From Apodospora peruviana (taxonomy: Eukaryota > Ascomycota > Sordariomycetes > Sordariales > Lasiosphaeriaceae): a stretch of 64,000 nucleotides of DNA. Shown here in pieces: positions 58,628 through 64,000 of the stretch. Where the stretch lies: contig JAUEDM010000002.1 in the NCBI GenBank assembly GCA_033439685.1, forward strand, positions 5,456,001-5,520,000, written 5' to 3'. The notes under the pieces were generated by a model. That model saw nothing but the letters and a program-made list of their open reading frames with translations, ran no database searches and was not told the DNA's origin. Each line of letters starts with the position of its first letter. Within the stretch, counting starts at the first letter, position 1. The translations under genes and the position numbers were made by a program.

Positions 58628-60309
58628 TTTTAGAGTGGGTTGGAAGGTGGCGCGTTTGTTGGAGGACGGCGGACCAAAGCGCTTTCTTTGGGTTTCGGTG
58701 ATGGCAAGTTTCTATATAAATTCGAATGACGCCGATAAGGACCAATGCGCTGACGGCAGAAGACGGTAAGAATTGGTTCGGAGCTCTCCTTGAAAGGGAG
58801 GGGGGACAGGGGTGTGCCGGGACCGGGGATTCACGGATGGACTCGGCTCCGTTCTGGCTCTGGCAACCAGCTGGCAGAACAATTGGAGGAAAACAATTGT
58901 AACAAGCCACACAACATCAGCCACACAGCAATGCCCGACAACGGCTGAGCTTAGCTAATCTCCCTTGGGTAGTTGAAGAAGAGGACGGGAGACAAAACAC
59001 CAACAAGCATTGCAAGCAGCCCCGCCAAATGACGCGGGACATGTTATATTAAAACACTTCGATATGAACATGGAGTCGTGTAATGCAATAGGCTGCCTGG
59101 TCTGAAAGGAGCTGCAAGGGGTCAAATTTTGTTGTTATTTTATTTTAATAAGGTTGCTTTGTTGACATTACTGCCTTCTTATTGTTCGTCTTTTGTTACT
59201 CTTTGGTTTCGAAATATTTCGCTCCTTGAAGTTGTCAGCTCTTTGTCTGTCATTCATTCGCGTCGCGTCGACCGTTTTTCGCGTTTGGCAGTCCTCGGTA
59301 TTCCATAGGCTGGCCTCGATGCACGGCATCACCTCAATTAACTGGGAACAAGCGCGCAAAACCGGTGGTTAGCGTCAAATACTCGGTGAAAAGTATTGGA
59401 AGAGCGCGGGGATTGGCACAATTCCCATATTTCAGACCAAGTAATAATTCATATTTTCCCGTCTGGTCTCGTCAATGTGATTTCAAGTGTTTAATGCAGT
59501 TCAGTTCTCTCCGTTGTGGCGCCTTCAGTATGCGTCCATAGACACCTCAGGTGAGATTCCGGGGTGGCTTCTGCCGTGGCACTGCACCAAAACGCCCTGA
59601 GAGCGGGTTCCAGTTTCGCGCATTCATGCCCTGCACTGTGGTGAGTGGGTTCGTTTCCATCCGTCGTCGCCGTCCCCAGTCCCCGCGCCCCCTCCACTTC
59701 CGATCAATCCCCCCTTGCTCCCGAAGCATAATGAACATTCACCAAAACGGAGCTAAACAACCACAGTCATTTCACATTCACTGGACAGAACCAAAACGCT
59801 ATATTTTGCAGCATTTTATTTTCTTGTTAAGCAACAGAGGTTGATTTCTGCTTGCTCCATTTCTTGTGGTTACCCAGCGTCTGTCATCATAACAACAGGG
59901 CGTCAGGAACGGAGAGGGACCTGCGAATCTACTTGACTGACACTGGGCCATCAAGTGTCCCGACGACAAACGAATTACTACTACACTCAACTCATATCCC
60001 CCGCTGCGGCCCAAGAGTCCGAAGTCGTCATTGAGCTAGCCCAGACACCCGACCGACGAGCCGACCGACGAACCCGCCGCACCAACAGCAGCCGACTCTC
60101 TCTTCTTCCTTGTCCAAGCCAACGCTTTCCGCCGCTCTATCACGAAGGCTTTCGTCTTAGGCGCCCTTCACGCTTCACTTGGAGAGCGACCCGGTTTCCT
60201 ACGGCAAGCGCTAAATTCATACTCTTCGATCCTCACCTGGGTCTTCAACCTGGATTCCTCCACTCTATCCGCGGGGTCTGCGGCCCAGTTCCACGACGCC
60301 CTGGACACC
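58628..60309. other. Divergent intergenic region of GCV3 and SPG1
   Basis: 1.7 kb containing both promoters. A TATA-like element lies near the GCV3 end. About 59,040-59,240 is AT-rich; the 350 bases before SPG1 are C-rich and probably a leader. No RNA gene seen. Confidence 0.6.
58711..58718 (-). promoter_or_regulatory. Candidate TATA box of GCV3
   Basis: The minus strand reads TATATAGA within AATTTATATAGA, about 85-90 bases upstream of the GCV3 ATG. That distance is suitable for a TATA box with a leader of about 50 bases. Confidence 0.4.
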
Positions 60310-61383
60310 ATGGCTATGGAGCAAGATCACATCCCCGTCGACCACGACGACACCCTCGGCGGTATTGAGGGCTCTCCTCACCTCTCCCAAGACCCCTATC
60401 AAGACCGACGGCACACACAATCACAGTCCTTTGACGAGAATGCATTGACAAACTCGCCGCGCTCCCACCACCCCGATAGCATGGACGTTGATACGACAGC
60501 TCAGTACACAACCCCGCCGATCCAGCCGCCATCAATATCGCGGCCGCCATCGGGCTTGTCTGGACAAGGAGGCGCTGGCGCGTACGCAACAACAGACCAC
60601 GCCTCACGAGCAGGGAGCAACGGGGTGGCGGCGAACGAGCAAACCAACGGCCGCAATCACGTCGTGATCAAGGTGGGGATGGTGGGCGACGCGCAAATCG
60701 GCAAGACGAGCTTAATGGTAAAATACGTCGAGGGCAGCTGGGACGAGGACTACATCCAGACACTGGGCGTCAATTTCATGGAGAAGACGATCAGCATCCG
60801 CAACACCGAGATAACGTTCAGCATCTGGGATCTGGGCGGCCAGCGCGAGTTTGTCAACATGCTGCCGCTCGTGTGCAACGACGCCGTGGCAATTCTGTTC
60901 ATGTTCGACCTGACGCGCAAGAGCACGCTCAACAGCATCAAGGAGTGGTATCGCCAGGGGCGGGGATTCAACAAGACGGCGATCCCAGTGCTGGTGGGGA
61001 CAAAGTACGACCACTTTGTGAACCTGTCGCGCGAGGAGCAGGAGGAGATTTCAAATCAGGTATGGACTTCCTGTGACCTGGCATCTTTTCTGTAATATGT
61101 ATAACAATGATTTGCTGACCGAATGTATGTGTAATGATCTAGGCCCGGCGCTTTGCCAAGGCGATGCGTGCAGCTCTGATCTTTAGTAGTACGAGCCACA
61201 GCATCAATGTTCAAAAGGTACGGTCGCCCAGTCTTTTCCCCTGTTACGCACCAGGCAGGTCGTCTAACATGATGATCACATTAGATCTTCAAGATTGTGC
61301 TCTCCAAGGCATTTGACCTGAAATGCACAATTCCCGAGATCAGCAACGTTGGCGAGCCATTGCTGCTGTATCAGTCCTGCTAA
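60310..61383 (+). CDS. SPG1: Spg1/Tem1 septation-initiation GTPase
   Basis: Ras-superfamily GTPase at the top of the septation initiation (mitotic exit) network, acting at spindle pole bodies to trigger septum formation. Three exons (60310-61059, 61143-61217, 61285-61383) give 307 residues. Residues 1 to about 115 are a disordered Ser/Pro/His-rich extension. The GTPase domain begins VVIKVGMVGDAQIGKTSLMV, with the P-loop at 126-133. The Spg1-specific YVEGSWDEDYIQTLGVNFME follows, then G3 WDLGGQ (173-178), in place of the DTAGQ found in Ras, and G4 TKYD (231-234), in place of NKxD. Both substitutions are characteristic of Spg1/Tem1. Spliced ends ARRFAKAMRAALIFSSTSHS and IPEISNVGEPLLLYQSC match the family. 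Confidence 0.96.
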
Positions 61384-63537
61384 TTAAGGCGGGAAAGAAG
61401 CTGGACTGAATTTGTATACGCACAATGTTATGCCTGTTTCTAACGTGTTGTAATAACAAAGTGTGATTCCCATCCCCCGAGAAAGATACCCGATCTCGCT
61501 CTATAGAGTTCTCTCTTTAATGAGGTTAAAAAGACAGGTGTACCACGGGACGATGGATGGACGACGGTGACGGAGTGACGGAGTGACACACGAGCACCAC
61601 CATATCTCCCCTTCTCCGTTGAGACGACGACTACCAACCACCCGATAATGTCATTTTTCGCATCACAGGCTGGCTAGGTGGGTTAGACAGGACATCGATT
61701 TGATGTCCACTAACTACCAACCACCCAACCAACCAACCAAATAACCCATGTACTGTACTGGTTATAGCATTCCGAGACTTTTTCTTACTCATTCTTTCCT
61801 TTGTCTAATTGAAGCAACAAAAACGTGCTGCGCTGCTGTGGAGGAGACGAGGGAAGATGAATTAGGGATTTTTGTGTGTGTTGTGCGTGTACGGTTAGTA
61901 GGGGGCAGAGAGAGACATGGCAGGATATTGGAATGATGGGAATGGGCAACCTTCGGACCCCACACAGCCACATATATACACTCATATACAACAACACAAA
62001 CACCATACAAAACGAAATACCGCACCGCACCACACCGCAAAAGGAAAGATGGGATGATCTTGTCATCGGGAAGGGAAGGGCTTACTTGGTAGGGAATCGG
62101 TTGGGTTGGGTTGGCTTTTCCATGGAATAGGTGGGCTTTTTACCAGGTCCCTCGTTGTTGCTTTGTTTACCTCCTTGTTCTATGCTACTTACTACTCCGG
62201 GTCTGGTCTGGGCTTTTTATTATACTTTATTTTGCGATTCCGTTCTGCGTGTGGCTTGCTTGACTTGATCGTTTTGATGGTGAATTCAGGAAAGGGAAGT
62301 TCGGGCGTGCGTGCTGTTGTGTGAGATAGGGCGTGTGTGTGTGTTGTGAAGGTTGAACGAACGTTAAACAGGAGAACGAACCGGTCAAGCCATTATCTCA
62401 ATCTCGTCTTGTTCCCATGGTGCCTCCTCCCTAGGCGCTTAATGTGTCTATTTCGCTAGGAGCGAGGATCTCTTGTGGCTGCTGCTGTTGCTGTATGTGT
62501 AGTATTTGGTTTGGTGTGACTAATGCTGAAGCCAAGTCGGCTCAAGCTCATTGCATCCTCAAGAGAAAAAGTGGGTTGTTCTGGCGGGCTCCTTGTTTAC
62601 TGCTGTGCTGTCTGACGTATCATCTCTGGTGGTAGTGGTGGTGGCATGAGGACATTACGTGCGAATATATATATATATAAATATCGAAAGCGCCGTCCAC
62701 ACCAGAAGAGATCACTTTCAACTTTCTAAAGTCCAATTTCAGGGACGGACGGAATGCAAAGAACCGTGCCGCGCTCGGGTATCCCTCTCCTGTGTTCTGT
62801 TCATCCAAGGATTCTTCTGTACCTTGGTTACTCTGTGTCCGGCCAACTCAGTCGAGGCCCGTTGGGTCCGTGGGTCGCCATAACATAGGCAATCACCAAT
62901 GTACGGGTGATTAAGTGAAGTCTCTCATTTTCTTAGTGTATTACTGTTGAATGACAATCAATGGGCTTACGTTTCTTGTCTTTCCCTGTTAAATGATTCA
63001 TGTCATTTTTACTAGTAAATTCGTCAATGTCGATTATTTACTCTTATCGTATCCAGTAAACGTACACTTTTATTCCGTTAGCTAGGTGTACACAGATGGA
63101 CTGAGGCAATATGAATAGATTGGTTTCGATATATCTAACTCGCTGGTGGCTTATAGGTCTTTGCTATGTAATTTTGTTGCTCAGGACCCTATCACAGCTT
63201 CGCCTACCGGTTCTGCTCATAGGTTCCCGTACGTGTGGTATTTGTTCGACGAAGACGAAGGCGACGTGGCAGAGCGCCTCCGTGCACAAGTCCCATGATC
63301 AGGTCACTCTGTATTTTACTTCTCGAAGTTTGACTAAGGGCGAACAAGGTCCTTTCGAGGGGGGCACCGTTGAGCCTTGTGTGTATCCTAAAGTGCGTGG
63401 CCATTATGTAGCATTCCCGACTGTGGCATATATCAGGTCCTCTCGGTCAAAGAGGCACAACTCTGAATCATTTCCTCGTATCAGACGAGGTTAGCCATAC
63501 ACATTCTATCCCCCCATTCCCTCGGCGCTGGCAGGCC
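61384..63537. other. Intergenic region between SPG1 and the secreted-protein gene
   Basis: 2.2 kb with CCAA repeats near 61,720-61,745 and a short (AT)n run near 62,667. A 127-codon plus-strand frame at 63111-63494 has no motif. No gene recognised. Confidence 0.55.
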
Positions 63538-63544
63538 TATATAA
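63538..63544 (+). promoter_or_regulatory. Candidate TATA box of the secreted-protein gene
   Basis: TATATAA starting 37 bases upstream of the ATG at 63575. If used it leaves room for only a very short leader. Confidence 0.4.
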
Positions 63545-63574
63545 CACTCCAGAAACACACCGGGGAAGAAAAAC

Positions 63575-64000
63575 ATGAAGACCTCCTTCGGCCTCATAGC
63601 CGCGGCTTTCGCCCGCCTAGCTGCTGCACAGGGCAGCACCGCCACCATAGCAACTCCATCATCGCCCGCCGCACTTACCTTCTGGACAGCTGGTCGGCCG
63701 ACCGCCACCTTCTCTGGAGCCGCGCCGGCTCCAGCTGCCACCGGCGGCATCCCCGGCAGTGGTGATTCCATCTGTGGTCAAGGTTTCACATACTGCGGAT
63801 ACATCCTACGTGATCATCAGAGTCCGTCTATACCCCTAACATCAATCCGGTCCCAACCCCTTATATCCACACAAACAAACCATGTCTCGTTTGTCCTTAT
63901 ACCCACTTAACATCCAGCCCCCAACCTAACCAACCAACCCCTTATATCCCCACACAAACATAAACAAACCATTTGACTAAAAACGTCATCAGACTACAAA
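63575..64000 (+). CDS. Secreted protein, 3' end missing
   Basis: Exon 1 (63575-63821) starts with a clear signal peptide (MKTSFGLIAAAFARLAAAQ, cleavage near residue 19). A low-complexity Ala/Thr/Pro linker follows, then the Cys-containing segment SICGQGFTYCGYILRDH, which I associate with uncharacterised secreted proteins of filamentous fungi. An intron (63822-63992; weak donor GTCCGT, possible branch TTGACTAA, acceptor ATCAG) leads to exon 2, of which only eight bases are visible; joining restores DHQNYK. The intron is 171 bases, the longest in the window, and has an internal duplication. Function unknown. Confidence 0.7.

Noticed and set aside
63111..63494. 127-codon frame upstream of the secreted-protein gene
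   Set aside because: No domain, basic random composition, ends just before the next gene's promoter.
52000..64000. Secondary-metabolite or defence cluster
   Set aside because: The genes here (PLAC8, HEM3, GCV3, SPG1, secreted protein) are unrelated housekeeping or single genes with separate promoters; no synthase, NLR or nuclease pair is present.

Overview
The window is nuclear DNA of a filamentous ascomycete (Pezizomycotina, most likely a Sordariomycete). Coding genes are interrupted by short spliceosomal introns of about 50-100 bases with GTRNGT-like donors and CAG/TAG acceptors. Every recognisable product is a fungal orthologue, and the regulators and trafficking factors (GSK-3, Spg1/Tem1, Sec8, Knr4, Rai1, CAND1) have typical filamentous-fungal architecture. 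I rebuilt 14 protein-coding genes exon by exon. In each complete model the exon lengths add up to a whole number of codons. One further candidate gene has only its last two exons visible.

Layout, left to right: cap-binding subunit Cbc1 (minus, cut by the left edge); GSK-3 kinase (minus); an 11 kb block with no recognisable gene; Vps68/TMEM50-like membrane protein (minus); about 4 kb without genes; Knr4/Smi1 (plus), convergent with exocyst Sec8 (minus); Sec8 shares a 0.5 kb divergent promoter with the decapping/cap-quality enzyme Rai1 (plus); a four-finger C2H2 regulator (minus); a second 11 kb block without genes; an HNH-domain protein (plus); candidate exons of an unknown proline/glutamine-rich protein (minus); CAND1 (minus), divergent from a small predicted mitochondrial acidic protein (plus); a PLAC8-family protein with a repeated C-terminus (plus); porphobilinogen deaminase Hem3 (plus), convergent with glycine-cleavage H protein Gcv3 (minus); Spg1/Tem1 GTPase (plus); and a secreted protein (plus, cut by the right edge).

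This looks like ordinary housekeeping chromosome, not an accessory island or a biosynthetic cluster. I saw no transposase, reverse transcriptase, tRNA, rRNA or CRISPR. Several products concern growth and polarity (Sec8, Spg1, Knr4, GSK-3) and two act on the mRNA cap (Cbc1, Rai1), but nothing shows that they form a unit.

I did not find a convincing new system. The items most worth a second look are a perfect 28-base palindrome inside an ATG-less open frame upstream of the zinc-finger gene, the two 11 kb gene-free blocks on the 5' side of regulators, an 8-base micro-exon in RAI1, phase-preserving 37-residue repeats in the PLAC8 protein, the cryptic exons beside CAND1, and an over-represented intergenic 9-mer (TACTCCGTA).
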